Position numbers and translations under genes: made by a program. Below, piece after piece: positions 7,652 to 15,608 of a stretch of DNA of 32,104 bases. This stretch comes from Candidatus Kerfeldbacteria bacterium (GTDB lineage Bacteria > Patescibacteriota > Patescibacteriia > Veblenbacterales > UBA10138). How positions within the stretch are numbered: the stretch's first letter is position 1; every line of letters starts with the position of its first letter. The stretch covers positions 1-32,104 of the forward strand of contig JACRFN010000080.1 in the NCBI GenBank assembly GCA_016217875.1, in the 5' to 3' direction. The notes under the pieces are model-generated. The model was not told the origin of the DNA, did no database searches, and was given only the letters and a program-made list of their open reading frames with translations.

Positions 7652-8227
7652 TCAATCAACTATGGCGCCCCGCTCGCCGCTTTTTAATCCGGCCGCATTG
7701 GCTTCGTCTGTATCTATCATAAAAGACAGCTCATCAACACCCTCTCGACTGCATACAAAAACATCATGCCAAGTCACAGGCCTGGCGCCGTCTATTTTAA
7801 TACTTATCACATCACCGTGCTTTAGGCCCCAAGCCCGGGCTTGAGTGGGATTAATGTGTAAATGACGTTGAGCCACTATCACACCTTGCTCAAGCTCAAC
7901 ACTGCCAGCCTTACCTTCAAGGCGTGCACCCGGAGTACCAGCCAGAGTTCCTGATACTCGCAACGCCACAGGCAAACCAAGCAGACGGCAGTCAGTAACC
8001 GATAATTCAACTTGTGTGGCTGGCCTCAGTGGTCCTACGACGCGGCAGGCCAGCTTACCCTTGGGCCCAACAATGGTTACTTTCTCCTCAGCCGCAAACT
8101 GGCCAGGTTGTGAAATTTGACGCGCCAGATGAAGCTCTGATCCGGCGCCAAAAAGTTTAGCCAGGTGTTCTTGACTTAAGTGGACATGACGGGCCGAAAC
8201 TTCAATCGTAACCTCGCGCTTTGACAT
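7652..8227 (-). CDS. pduL: Phosphate propanoyl/acetyltransferase, PduL type
   Basis: The 191-aa enzyme exchanges CoA and phosphate on acyl groups (acetyl-CoA + Pi to acetyl-P + CoA). Both PduL half-domains are visible: SARHVHLS near residue 12 and QRHLHINPTQA near residue 120, which carry the Zn-binding histidines. There is no N-terminal encapsulation peptide, and no microcompartment shell gene is near, so it should be cytosolic and replace Pta. I chose ATG 8227; an in-frame TTG at 8239 would lengthen it by 4 residues. It overlaps the PfkB gene end by 26 nt and ackA follows 2 nt downstream. Confidence 0.92.
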   Translation of the reverse strand: MSKREVTIEVSARHVHLSQEHLAKLFGAGSELHLARQISQPGQFAAEEKVTIVGPKGKLACRVVGPLRPATQVELSVTDCRLLGLPVALRVSGTLAGTPGARLEGKAGSVELEQGVIVAQRHLHINPTQARAWGLKHGDVISIKIDGARPVTWHDVFVCSREGVDELSFMIDTDEANAAGLKSGERGAIVD

Positions 8228-9197
8228 ATTGACGTTCAAAAGACTTAAGCTGTGGTAGGGTCAGCAATCCACGCTGGGCTCCAACCTGAAGTATGACTGA
8301 GCTGGAATTAAGCATGCCCCAGCGCATGGCCTGTTCTATCCTGCCGCCAGAACTCACGTAGCCAGCCAACCAACCAGAACCGAAACCATCGCCGGCGCCT
8401 GTAGTATTAACCAGCTCAACCTCCAGAGAATGGTGATAATACACCTGCCAGCCGTCGTAAAAATGGGCACCTTTAGCGCCTTCGGTCATTAAGACATTCT
8501 TAGCGCCTGATCTATGCAAGGCCTCAAGTAGGCCTGCAGTCGTACCGTCCCTTAATTTAAGATCGCGAGCTAAAAATTCAGCCTCGGCGTGGTTTAAATC
8601 AAGTATGGTTACATATGGCAAAAGCCTGCGCATGGCTCGGCTATCCTCGAGCTGCTTAGTGCCCGGGTTCCAAAATACACTTTGTTTATTCTCTTTAGCG
8701 GACTTGAATAAAGCCAATAGTTGACTGGACCAACGTGGCGATGCCAGAGACGTAACGTAAAACCAACTGCCGGGCACTGGTAGACTGCTCGGTATTTTTA
8801 GATTCTTAGCCGCGCCGCGCGCCACAAAAGCCACGTGGTCACGCGGTCCGCCGGTAGTGACCACAAAAGATAATGGCGTTGTCTCGGCGCTGTCACGTTG
8901 AAGGCGGTTAGTAACCACGCCCTTGAGGCGTAGATTCTTAACTACTTCGTCCCCGCGCCAATCCCTACCTAATCTAGTAATAATGGTGGCTGACAAACCC
9001 AAGCGAGTCAGTCCGACGCTGACGTTGGCCGCTCCCCCGCCGAAACCATAGGTGACGTCTTTGGCATCAAGTTTTCCGCCGTAGGGAAAGGCTAAAAACC
9101 GCCGACGCCGCCTGGCGGCTGACAATAATTTAGCCTCAGGAGTGGTAAAAAGAACGTCCCAAGTAGCGCTACCAATAACAAACACGTGGTTAACCAT
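8202..9197 (-). CDS. PfkB/ribokinase-family carbohydrate or nucleoside kinase
   Basis: A 331-aa ribokinase-fold kinase. PfkB signature 1 is seen as YGFGGGAANVSVGLTRLG (about residues 50-68) and signature 2 as NTTGAGDGFGSGWLAGYV (about 265-282), with the catalytic Asp in GAGD. An Arg-rich stretch (AARRRRRF) follows the first strand and is unusual. The substrate is unknown; sugars, nucleosides and fructose 6-phosphate are all possible. It leads the acetate operon: a TACAAT box lies 7 nt upstream of its ATG with no Shine-Dalgarno, so the mRNA is probably leaderless. Confidence 0.88.
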   Translation of the reverse strand: MVNHVFVIGSATWDVLFTTPEAKLLSAARRRRRFLAFPYGGKLDAKDVTYGFGGGAANVSVGLTRLGLSATIITRLGRDWRGDEVVKNLRLKGVVTNRLQRDSAETTPLSFVVTTGGPRDHVAFVARGAAKNLKIPSSLPVPGSWFYVTSLASPRWSSQLLALFKSAKENKQSVFWNPGTKQLEDSRAMRRLLPYVTILDLNHAEAEFLARDLKLRDGTTAGLLEALHRSGAKNVLMTEGAKGAHFYDGWQVYYHHSLEVELVNTTGAGDGFGSGWLAGYVSSGGRIEQAMRWGMLNSSSVILQVGAQRGLLTLPQLKSFERQYVKARGYD

Positions 9198-9204
9198 ATA
9201 ACAA

Positions 9205-9210
9205 ATTGTA
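9205..9210 (-). promoter_or_regulatory. -10 box (TACAAT) of the leaderless acetate-operon promoter
   Basis: TACAAT on the minus strand ends 7 nt before ATG 9197, so transcription would begin at, or 1 nt before, the start codon. No convincing -35 hexamer is seen. Confidence 0.5.
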
Positions 9211-9249
9211 CCACAGGCGAGGGCCTAGCCACTAGCCGCCGGCCACTGC

Positions 9250-9255
9250 TATAGT
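9250..9255 (+). promoter_or_regulatory. -10 box (TATAGT) of a divergent leaderless promoter
   Basis: TATAGT on the plus strand ends 8 nt before ATG 9264; no Shine-Dalgarno lies between. It faces away from the PfkB promoter, forming a 66-bp divergent control region with no other structure that I can see. Confidence 0.45.
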
Positions 9256-9263
9256 AAGTGTGT

Positions 9264-9614
9264 ATGCTACTTATTTGGTACAACCGAATTATTGGGCTTG
9301 TTCTCTTTCTGTTGGGCTTGGCAGGTTTTTTTATAGTAAAAATACCCAACTTCGTTCAACTGGACTTATTCCAAAGCTTTGTCTATCTAATTTTTGGGGC
9401 TATAGGACTGCAGCTGGGCTGGGCTCAGGCCCAAAATAAAACGCGCTCCAGGTACGCTACGGCCACCGGGCTCTTGGGGCTTATATTTTTAGGCTTCGGG
9501 CTGACGCTACCTAACTTCGGCGATATCTTTCACTTGGAACTACCAGAACATGTTGGCCACGCGATTCTTGGCCTGACCGGCTGTATCGTAGGTGATTTAG
9601 GTAAAAAACGATAA
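9264..9614 (+). CDS. Four-helix membrane protein, DUF4383-like
   Basis: The only plus-strand gene: 116 aa with four hydrophobic segments (RIIGLVLFLLGLAGFFIV; FVYLIFGAIGLQLGW; GLLGLIFLGFGLTLP; VGHAILGLTGCIVGDL) and a basic C-terminus, so an integral membrane protein. The pattern of a Gly-rich first helix and HAILGLTG in the last resembles DUF4383, whose function is unknown. I chose ATG 9264 over GTG 9258 because a TATAGT box sits 8 nt upstream. It stands alone between two minus-strand operons and converges on sufU. Confidence 0.7.
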   Translation: MLLIWYNRIIGLVLFLLGLAGFFIVKIPNFVQLDLFQSFVYLIFGAIGLQLGWAQAQNKTRSRYATATGLLGLIFLGFGLTLPNFGDIFHLELPEHVGHAILGLTGCIVGDLGKKR

Positions 9615-9625
9615 ACTTTCATTGC

Positions 9626-9651
9626 CCAAACAGAGCACTGAACCCTGTTGG
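9626..9651. terminator. Possible weak bidirectional terminator hairpin
   Basis: CCAAACAG and CTGTTGG form a 7-bp stem with one bulge and an 11-nt loop between the converging 9264-9614 gene and sufU. There is no strong T run on either side, so this is a guess from position. Confidence 0.25.
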
Positions 9652-9665
9652 AAATTAAGCTTAAA

Positions 9666-10022
9666 CTACTTCAACGCCTGGTGCAGCGCCTCCAGCGGCA
9701 AGAGAGCACACCTGACACGATTGGGCCCTAGTTCAACGCCCACTAATTTAAGTAGCTCTTCTTTTTTTAAGGCCACGACTTCGGCCAGAGTTTTAGCTTG
9801 AACAAATTCCGCCAGCATATCGGCGGCGGCTTGCGATAACACGCAACCCTCACCCATCCACCGCGCCTGAACAATTTTATCATCTCTGGTCTGCAGGTAA
9901 AAAATCACACTGTCGCCGCAGGACGGATTCGCCGCCGTGCTACGCTTGTCGGCAGCCTTAAGTTCGCCCCGATGCTGCGGATGCTTATAATGATCCAGAA
10001 TATTCTGCTGATAAAGATCCAT
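9666..10022 (-). CDS. sufU: SufU-like Fe-S assembly protein
   Basis: A 118-aa IscU/SufU-fold protein that accepts sulfur from SufS. Key residues: C35 and D37 in NPSCGD, C60 in MGEGC and C105 in RVRCALLPLEAL. The arginine-containing third motif is like SufU, but the C60-C105 spacing (45) is like IscU and lacks the roughly 20-residue insertion of Bacillus-type SufU. So it may serve as sulfur-transfer protein (SufU role) or scaffold (IscU role); its place at the end of sufCBDS favours the first. It lies 38 nt after the sufS stop. Confidence 0.88.
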   Translation of the reverse strand: MDLYQQNILDHYKHPQHRGELKAADKRSTAANPSCGDSVIFYLQTRDDKIVQARWMGEGCVLSQAAADMLAEFVQAKTLAEVVALKKEELLKLVGVELGPNRVRCALLPLEALHQALK

Positions 10023-10060
10023 AAATAATTAGCCACTGGTTCCTAGCTATTAGCCAATAA

Positions 10061-11275
10061 TTAACTAAACAACCGTTTAGCTTTTTCAATACCTTCAATC
10101 AAACGATCAAAATCTTCTTTACTGTTGTAGATGGTGGCGCTGGCGCGGGTTGTGGCCGATATGTTGTACAGACGATGCAATGGCTGGGCGCAGTGATGCC
10201 CGGAGCGTACCGCAATATTAAGATCATCCAGCACACTGGATAAATCATGAGGATGAACGCCAGCTATGGTAAAAGCAAACACCGGACCACGATTTTGCGG
10301 CGTGCTGGGCCCGAGCAGATGCAAACCTGTCACGGCTAAAAGTTTAGGCAAGGCATAACGCGTTAACTCGTCTTCATAAGTCATATAATCTTGCCAACCT
10401 AAACTCATGACAAACTCAAGGGCCGCGCCCAAACCTATTACTTCGGCAATGGCCGGGGTGCCGGCTTCAAATTTAGCCGGTATATCAGCCCAAGTTGAAT
10501 CATCCCACTGCACTTCGTTTATCATACTGCCGCCGTACTGGAAGGGCGGTAAATCTTCAAGCCTGGCTCGCTTGCCATACAGCACACCCACGCCTGAGGG
10601 GCCAAACACTTTGTGCCCGGAAAAAGCCAAAAAGTCACAATCCAGAGTTTGCACGTCAAGCGGCCTGTGACTCGCCATTTGCGCTGCGTCTACCACCACC
10701 AGGGCGCCTAAAGCGCGAGCCCGTGGAATTATAACCTTGAGTTCGGTGACAGTCCCCAGCACATTCGACATTGCGCTCAAGGCTACTACCTTGGTCTTAG
10801 TGGTAAGATACTCATCTAACTTATCCAGATCCAATCTGCCGTCTGGAGTCAACGGTAAAAAACGTACGGTAAACCCATAACGTTTACCCATTTGCTGCCA
10901 AGGCACCAAGTTGGCGTGATGTTCAAGCTGACTCAGCAACACCTCATCTCCCGGCTTAAGCCGCTGGCTATAAGTTTGGGCCACCAGATTAAGCGCTTCA
11001 GTGGCGTTGCGGGTAAATATTATCTCCTCAAGCTGTCGCGCCTGGAGGAAACGAGCAGTTATGACGCGAGCGTTTTCATAAGCAGTGGTAGCCGCCTCCG
11101 ACAAGCGGTATATGCCGCGGTGAACATTAGCGTAACTGGTGCGATAACAACGGTCTATCGCTTCTAAGACCGCGGCAGGTTTTTGGGTAGAGGCGGCGTT
11201 ATCCAAAAAAGCCAGATTTTTATTAACTGGCTCGGCAAACACGGGGAATTGCCTGCGTATATTATCCGACAACAT
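10061..11275 (-). CDS. sufS: Cysteine desulfurase SufS
   Basis: A 404-aa fold-type I PLP enzyme of group II. It mobilises sulfur from cysteine as a persulfide for Fe-S assembly. Visible: FLDNAASTQKP at the N-terminus, NATEALNLVA, LEHHANLVPWQ (PLP-stacking His), VVDAAQ, the PLP lysine in FSGHKVFGPSGVG (about residue 225) and the persulfide Cys in RSGHHCAQPLH (about 365). Length is normal. The start lies 6 nt after the sufD stop, in the order sufC-B-D-S-U typical of Gram-positive-type Suf operons. Confidence 0.95.
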   Translation of the reverse strand: MLSDNIRRQFPVFAEPVNKNLAFLDNAASTQKPAAVLEAIDRCYRTSYANVHRGIYRLSEAATTAYENARVITARFLQARQLEEIIFTRNATEALNLVAQTYSQRLKPGDEVLLSQLEHHANLVPWQQMGKRYGFTVRFLPLTPDGRLDLDKLDEYLTTKTKVVALSAMSNVLGTVTELKVIIPRARALGALVVVDAAQMASHRPLDVQTLDCDFLAFSGHKVFGPSGVGVLYGKRARLEDLPPFQYGGSMINEVQWDDSTWADIPAKFEAGTPAIAEVIGLGAALEFVMSLGWQDYMTYEDELTRYALPKLLAVTGLHLLGPSTPQNRGPVFAFTIAGVHPHDLSSVLDDLNIAVRSGHHCAQPLHRLYNISATTRASATIYNSKEDFDRLIEGIEKAKRLFS

Positions 11276-11281
11276 AAACGG

Positions 11282-12001
11282 TTAGTAACCGATTAAACCA
11301 CGTAACCGCGGCGACAACCCTGCCAAAGCCGGCTCCAAAAAAGCCGTAGTCAAAAGTTTTTCTGCCGCCAGACGATCCAAGCCTCGGCTCTGTAAATAGA
11401 ATAACTCTTCCGGAGACAGTTTGCCAACCGCCGTGCCATGTGAAGCCTTAACCTCATCGGTTAAAATCTCAAGCTTAGGTACCGACGTAGCCCGGGCCTT
11501 ATCCCCTATGAGCAAAGCTTTATCAGACAGATAGGTGTCCGTACCGGTAGCCTGTGGAGACACCTTAAGCAGGCCCCAAAATTCGCCGGCCGAGTTATCG
11601 GCCTGGACTCGGCGACTAACGACACGGCCAAAGGTTTGGGGGGCTAAATGTTCAAAAACATTCTCCACATAAATCTCCGCTCCTTGACTGGCCACTAGAG
11701 CAGTCTGTTCCTTAACTTTGGCGCCACGGCCAACTAGCCTTATATAGCTGAAAAATTTTGTGGCTGCTTTGGTCTTAAAAGCCACCACCACAGTCAGACT
11801 GCTGTCCTGAGCTACGCTGGCCTGAAGATTAAAAACCGACGGCAATGACGACAAGACCAGTAGTAAACTGGCCCCGGGTTCAACCTCCACGGTGTATTGA
11901 TTGTTAGTTGGCTTTGCTAAAAAAACTTCCTGCCTGGTACGGGGTGGAATCAGTATTTTAGCGCCCGAACTAAATTGTCTGGCAGGGCTGGCGGCGGTCA
12001 T
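11282..12001 (-). CDS. sufD: SufD-like Fe-S assembly scaffold subunit (short)
   Basis: This 239-aa SufB/SufD-family protein forms part of the SufBC2D scaffold. The beta-helix region and the C-terminal SufB/D motif are visible: SDKALLIGDKARATSVPKLEI, VKASHGTAVGKLSPEELFYLQSRGL. The His in KASHGTAVG corresponds to the conserved SufD metal-site His. It is far shorter than typical SufD (about 400 aa), having lost most of the N-terminal domain, as is common in reduced genomes. It starts 3 nt after the sufB stop. Confidence 0.9.
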   Translation of the reverse strand: MTAASPARQFSSGAKILIPPRTRQEVFLAKPTNNQYTVEVEPGASLLLVLSSLPSVFNLQASVAQDSSLTVVVAFKTKAATKFFSYIRLVGRGAKVKEQTALVASQGAEIYVENVFEHLAPQTFGRVVSRRVQADNSAGEFWGLLKVSPQATGTDTYLSDKALLIGDKARATSVPKLEILTDEVKASHGTAVGKLSPEELFYLQSRGLDRLAAEKLLTTAFLEPALAGLSPRLRGLIGY

Positions 12002-12004
12002 AAT

Positions 12005-13405
12005 TTATCCCACACTCCCTTCCATTTCCAACTCAATCAACCTATTTAACTCCAAGGCAAACTCCATAGGCAGTTCTTTGGCCACCGGCTCAATAAAGCC
12101 GGCCACAATCAAGGCGGCGGCTTCGGCCTCTGTCAGGCCGCGCGAGCGCAAGTAAAAAAGCTGCTCCTCACCCACCTTGGACACTGTGGCCTCGTGTTCC
12201 ATACTTACGTCATTAGAATCTATTTGCATGGTGGGGTAAGTGTCTGAGCGTGAATCCCCGTCTAACAGCAAGGCATCGCATCTTACTTTACTGCGTATGT
12301 TCATAGCCTGAGGGGCCACCTTAATTAGGCCACGATAGCTGGTGCGGCCGCCGCCGCGCGACACTGACTTGGACACGATATTGGAACTGGTGTCGGAAGC
12401 CAGATGTATGGCCTTGGCCCCGGCGTCCTGATGCTGGCCTGGGCCGGCAAAAGCCAGTGACAGCACGTCAGCCCGGGCGCCCCGCTCTTTCATAACTACG
12501 CAGGGATATTTCATGGTTACCTTGCTGCCGAAATTTCCATCCACCCATTCCACCACTGAGCCCTCGTAGGCCACGGCCCGTTTAGTCACCAGATTATATA
12601 CATTATTGGACCAATTCTGTATGGTGGTGTAACGCACCCGCGCATACGGCTTGGCTATAATCTCCACCACCGCGCAATGAAGTGAATCTACGGCATAGAC
12701 CGGCGCGGTGCAACCCTCCACGTAATGAACAAAACTGCCCTCCTCGGCCACAATCAGGGTGCGCTCAAACTGGCCCATGTTGCGGGCGTTAAGCCTAAAA
12801 TATGCCTGCAGTGGTATGGTGACGTGTACACCTTGGGGTACATAAACGAAACTGCCACCGCTCCAAACCGCTGAGTTTAAGGAAGCGAACTTATTGTCTT
12901 TCAGTGGTACCACCGTGCCAAAATATTGTTTCACTATCTCGGGATGACGCCTCAGGCCCTCATCCATATCAAGAAATATAACGCCCTGGTGCTGCCATTC
13001 CGCTTTGAGATTGTGATACACGGCCTCAGAATCATACTGCGCCCCCACCCCGGCCAAGAGCTTGGCTTCGGCTTGGGGAATACCCAGCTTGGTAAAAGTA
13101 TTTTTAATCCGCGCCGGGACGTCATCCCAGGTTTCAGCCCGCCTGGCTGACGGTTTTAAATAATAACAAATGCCGTCAAAGTTAATGCCTCCAAGATCAG
13201 CTCCCCAGGTTGGCAAAGCGGCCGTCTTAAACAACTCCAGGGCCTTAAGGCGCAATTGCCTCATCCAACCAGGTTCATTTTTGACAGCTGATATTTCCTC
13301 AACGACCCTGGCGCTTAAACCTGGGGGTATGGCATACACTGGTCTCAACTTGTCATGGAAACCGTATTCATATCGGCTGCCGATTTTTAAATCAGACTTA
13401 GCCAT
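12005..13405 (-). CDS. sufB: SufB Fe-S cluster scaffold
   Basis: The 466-aa core scaffold on which the cluster forms in the cytoplasm. Family blocks: WGADLGGINFDGICYYLKP, FVYVPQGVHV, LIVAEEGSFVHYVEGCTAP, NWSNNVYNLVTKRA, YPCVVMKERGARADVLSLAFAG, SNIVSKSVSRGGGRTSYRG, RCDALLLDGDSRSDTYP and SMEHEATVSKVGEEQLFYL. The Cys in the RCDALL block corresponds to the catalytic cysteine reported in E. coli SufB. I chose ATG 13405 (MAKSDLKI), which overlaps the sufC stop by 8 nt, because residues upstream of it do not match the family. Confidence 0.96.
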   Translation of the reverse strand: MAKSDLKIGSRYEYGFHDKLRPVYAIPPGLSARVVEEISAVKNEPGWMRQLRLKALELFKTAALPTWGADLGGINFDGICYYLKPSARRAETWDDVPARIKNTFTKLGIPQAEAKLLAGVGAQYDSEAVYHNLKAEWQHQGVIFLDMDEGLRRHPEIVKQYFGTVVPLKDNKFASLNSAVWSGGSFVYVPQGVHVTIPLQAYFRLNARNMGQFERTLIVAEEGSFVHYVEGCTAPVYAVDSLHCAVVEIIAKPYARVRYTTIQNWSNNVYNLVTKRAVAYEGSVVEWVDGNFGSKVTMKYPCVVMKERGARADVLSLAFAGPGQHQDAGAKAIHLASDTSSNIVSKSVSRGGGRTSYRGLIKVAPQAMNIRSKVRCDALLLDGDSRSDTYPTMQIDSNDVSMEHEATVSKVGEEQLFYLRSRGLTEAEAAALIVAGFIEPVAKELPMEFALELNRLIELEMEGSVG

Positions 13406-14153
13406 GTGCCTCAACAAAATTACGATAACCGCTGCGTTCCACACGACGGGCTAATTTGCTGTCACCTGAAGCCACTATTTTGCCTCCGGTCATAATGTGC
13501 ACCTGATGGGGTTTAAAATAACGAAGCAACCGTGGATAATGTGTGATAACCATAATACTCGTGGTGGCGGCTATTTTTTTGAGCGCTTCCATAACGGTTT
13601 TCAGGGCATCTAAATCCAAACCGGAGTCAGTTTCATCCAAAATCGCCAGGCGCGGTTTTAAAACCATCAATTGCAGTATCTCAAAGCGCTTCTTCTCGCC
13701 GCCCGAGAAACCATCATTCAAGCTACGTTGCAGCAGATCTTCCCTAAACCTGAGGATTTTAATATTTTTTTCCAGTACTGGGCGGAAATCCTTGGCTGAC
13801 AATATTGGCTCGCCGCGAATTTTGGCTTGCGCATTCCTGGCACTGCGTAGAAACTGCTCCACTTGCAACCCCGGGACGGCTGGCGGGTACTGCCAAGCCA
13901 AAAAAAGCCCCCGCGCGGCTCGGGCGTCAGGTTTTATTTCAGTCAGGCGGCGGCCGGATAAATTGATATGGCCAGATGTCACTGTGTAGGCAGGATGACC
14001 CATTATCACCTGAGCCAAAGTCGATTTACCAGATCCGTTGGGCCCCATAACGGCATGAATCTCACCTGTTTTAATTTTAAGATTCAGCCCCTTGATGATC
14101 TCCTTACCCTCTACTGCCACGTGAAGGTTTCTTATTTCTAAAAGTCTGGGCAT
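13398..14153 (-). CDS. sufC: SufC ABC-type ATPase of Fe-S assembly
   Basis: A 251-aa ABC ATPase that drives conformational change of the SufBD scaffold; it is soluble, not a transporter. Walker A is GPNGSGKST (about residue 37), Q-loop LAWQYPPAVPG, signature FSGGEKKRFE, Walker B LAILDETDSGLD and the switch His in VITHYPRLL. The Q-loop and ETDSGLD are characteristic of SufC. It starts 10 nt after the superoxide dismutase stop. Confidence 0.96.
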   Translation of the reverse strand: MPRLLEIRNLHVAVEGKEIIKGLNLKIKTGEIHAVMGPNGSGKSTLAQVIMGHPAYTVTSGHINLSGRRLTEIKPDARAARGLFLAWQYPPAVPGLQVEQFLRSARNAQAKIRGEPILSAKDFRPVLEKNIKILRFREDLLQRSLNDGFSGGEKKRFEILQLMVLKPRLAILDETDSGLDLDALKTVMEALKKIAATTSIMVITHYPRLLRYFKPHQVHIMTGGKIVASGDSKLARRVERSGYRNFVEAHG

Positions 14154-14163
14154 GCCGCCGGTA

Positions 14164-14766
14164 TTACTTTTCCAGGCGAGCGGCTACGGTCGGCCAATTG
14201 ACCACATTCCACCAGGCCTCCACGTATTCAGGCCGACGGTTCTGGTACTTGAGGTAATAGGCATGCTCCCAAACATCCAAACCCAGCAAGGGCTTAAGAC
14301 CTTGTGAGATAGGGCTATCCTGATTAGCGGTTGTCACAATACTTAGCTCACCGGATGAGTCAGCTACCAACCAAGTCCAACCACTGCCAAACAACCCTAA
14401 AGTTGCTTTGGTAAAAGCTTCTCTAAACTTTGTCCAGTCGCCGAATGACTTAGCCAGCCTGGCTGCCAGTTCACCTTGCGGCTGGTCGCTGCCGCCTGGT
14501 TTCATTAAAGTCCAAAACAACGAATGGTTGTAATGGCCGCCGCCGTGATTACGCACGGCCGTACGAATAGCCTCGGGTGCAGAATCAAGCGAAGATAAAA
14601 GCTCCTCTAGACTTTTATTTTGCAACTCGGGTGCCTGCGCTAGTGCTTCATTAAGTTTAGCCACGTAGGCGGCATGATGTTTGGCGTGATGTATCTCCAT
14701 GGTCTTGGCGTCGATATAAGGCTCGAGCGCGTCGTAGGCGTAGAGGAGGTTGGGTAAGGCAAACAT
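14164..14766 (-). CDS. sod: Fe/Mn superoxide dismutase
   Basis: The 200-aa enzyme disproportionates superoxide to O2 and H2O2 in the cytoplasm. Metal ligands are seen at H26 (MEIHHAKHH), the His in HYNHSLFW (about 79) and the Asp and His in LDVWEHAYYLKYQN (about 165). The C-terminus ends in WWNVVNWPTVAAR, normal for the family. Whether Fe or Mn is used cannot be stated with confidence. The gene sits between the Rrf2 regulator and sufC, tying oxidative defence to Fe-S assembly. No Shine-Dalgarno precedes the ATG; the 35-nt gap upstream is AT-rich. Confidence 0.95.
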   Translation of the reverse strand: MFALPNLLYAYDALEPYIDAKTMEIHHAKHHAAYVAKLNEALAQAPELQNKSLEELLSSLDSAPEAIRTAVRNHGGGHYNHSLFWTLMKPGGSDQPQGELAARLAKSFGDWTKFREAFTKATLGLFGSGWTWLVADSSGELSIVTTANQDSPISQGLKPLLGLDVWEHAYYLKYQNRRPEYVEAWWNVVNWPTVAARLEK

Positions 14767-14801
14767 AAAACAATAAATTAATAATAAATTTTAAGTAGAA
14801 G

Positions 14802-15236
14802 TCAGGGTTTAGATGGCCAATCTACCACCGTTATAGTCGGCAGTATGTCAGCCAGGGTATACCGGGCCAATAGTCCATACAGTTTGCTGTGCACTTTTTG
14901 ATAACCAGTTTTACGCTCGCAGGCCGCCTGGCGCTCGCAACAGCGACCGTCGTGAGTACAGCGTACCGGCTCTAGCTCACCCTCCAGCGCGCGCAGTACA
15001 TCGATGAGTTTAAGCTTACCAGCTGGCTGGGCCAAGGCGTAACCACCCACCTTACCTTGACGGCTGACCACCAGATGCCCGGCAAGCAACCGGCGGGCTA
15101 AACGTTCCAGGTACTTAAGCGGCAAGCGTCGCTCACTGGCTACCGTAGCCAGGCTGGCGTACTGCCCCTTGCGTAAACCGGCCAAATAACCCACCAAAAG
15201 CAAACCATAATCGCCGCGGGCTGAAAGTTTGAGCAT
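14802..15236 (-). CDS. Rrf2-family (IscR-like) transcription regulator
   Basis: The 144-aa protein has an N-terminal winged helix (LSARGDYGLLLVGYLA, RLPLKYLERLARRLL, GGYALAQPAGKLKLIDVLRALEG) followed by a cysteine cluster at C93, C99, C100 and C106. The near C-x5-C-x5-C spacing matches the Fe-S-binding Cys set of IscR/SufR-type Rrf2 proteins. It should repress or tune the sod-suf genes according to Fe-S supply, an inference from position. A dyad covers its own promoter (15252-15278), pointing to autoregulation. The ATG is preceded by a TATACT box only 6 nt away, so the mRNA is probably leaderless. Confidence 0.9.
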   Translation of the reverse strand: MLKLSARGDYGLLLVGYLAGLRKGQYASLATVASERRLPLKYLERLARRLLAGHLVVSRQGKVGGYALAQPAGKLKLIDVLRALEGELEPVRCTHDGRCCERQAACERKTGYQKVHSKLYGLLARYTLADILPTITVVDWPSKP

Positions 15237-15242
15237 AAATTA

Positions 15243-15278
15243 AGTATAGCAAAACTCCTACCTTTTGGGTAGGAGTTT
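15243..15278 (-). promoter_or_regulatory. Rrf2 promoter with an overlapping perfect dyad (likely operator)
   Basis: The minus-strand -10 TATACT (15243-15248) ends 6 nt before ATG 15236. Just upstream, AAACTCCTACC (15252-15262) and GGTAGGAGTTT (15268-15278) form a perfect 11-bp dyad with a 5-nt centre, exactly where the -35 would be. Position suits an Rrf2 operator. The dyad could also act as a hairpin after the CDGSH gene, but there is no strong T run. Confidence 0.6.
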
Positions 15279-15302
15279 ATCAACAAGCTCAAACAGCTGT
15301 AA

Positions 15303-15497
15303 TTAAGCGGTTTCTTGGCGGTGGCCTTCGTCGTCGTAAACGTAAGTCTTGCCCTCGTTCTCGTCCTGGGTTTTGGTGTGGGAACCATCGCAAAACGGCT
15401 GATTCTTGGATAGGCCGCACATGCAAATCCAAACAGATTTGTCCTGCGGTTTGACCTCCATTGGCCCGTGAGCCGTTTTTTTAATCAGTCGCGCCAT
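15303..15497 (-). CDS. CDGSH iron-sulfur domain protein
   Basis: A 64-aa protein with one CDGSH motif: CMCGLSKNQPFCDGSH supplies the three Cys and one His that hold a redox-active 2Fe-2S cluster (mitoNEET type). It begins MARLIKKTAHGPMEV, the usual lead-in for bacterial single-motif members. Its role is probably Fe-S or electron handling; the exact partner is unknown. It lies upstream of the Rrf2-sod-suf genes on the same strand, which supports an Fe-S/oxidative-stress unit. Confidence 0.9.
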   Translation of the reverse strand: MARLIKKTAHGPMEVKPQDKSVWICMCGLSKNQPFCDGSHTKTQDENEGKTYVYDDEGHRQETA

Positions 15498-15559
15498 AAA
15501 AAATAATGCGGTTAATGATTACATCCTTATCATCATATCACTTACACGTTTTATCTGTC

Positions 15560-15595
15560 CACCATTTACCCTTTCGCGCGAAAGGGTAAATGGTG
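15560..15595. repeat. Perfect 36-bp palindrome downstream of the ArsR-type gene
   Basis: The half-site CACCATTTACCCTTTCGC is followed at once by its reverse complement, with no loop. Its inner 15 bases match the palindrome at 15902-15931 except at two positions, both mirrored in the other arm. It lies 13 nt past the ArsR-type stop and 62 nt before the CDGSH start. No T run follows on the minus strand, so a simple terminator is less likely than an operator or structural element. The rest of 15498-15608 shows nothing else. Confidence 0.8.
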
Positions 15596-15608
15596 AATTC
15601 TACCACAA

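Noticed and set aside
7652..8227. Bacterial microcompartment locus
   Set aside because: PduL alone lacks an encapsulation peptide and no shell protein gene is nearby.
9092..9349. Minus-strand reading frame opposite the divergent promoter and the DUF4383-like gene
   Set aside because: It overlaps the PfkB start and lies antisense to a good membrane-protein gene; it has no family match.
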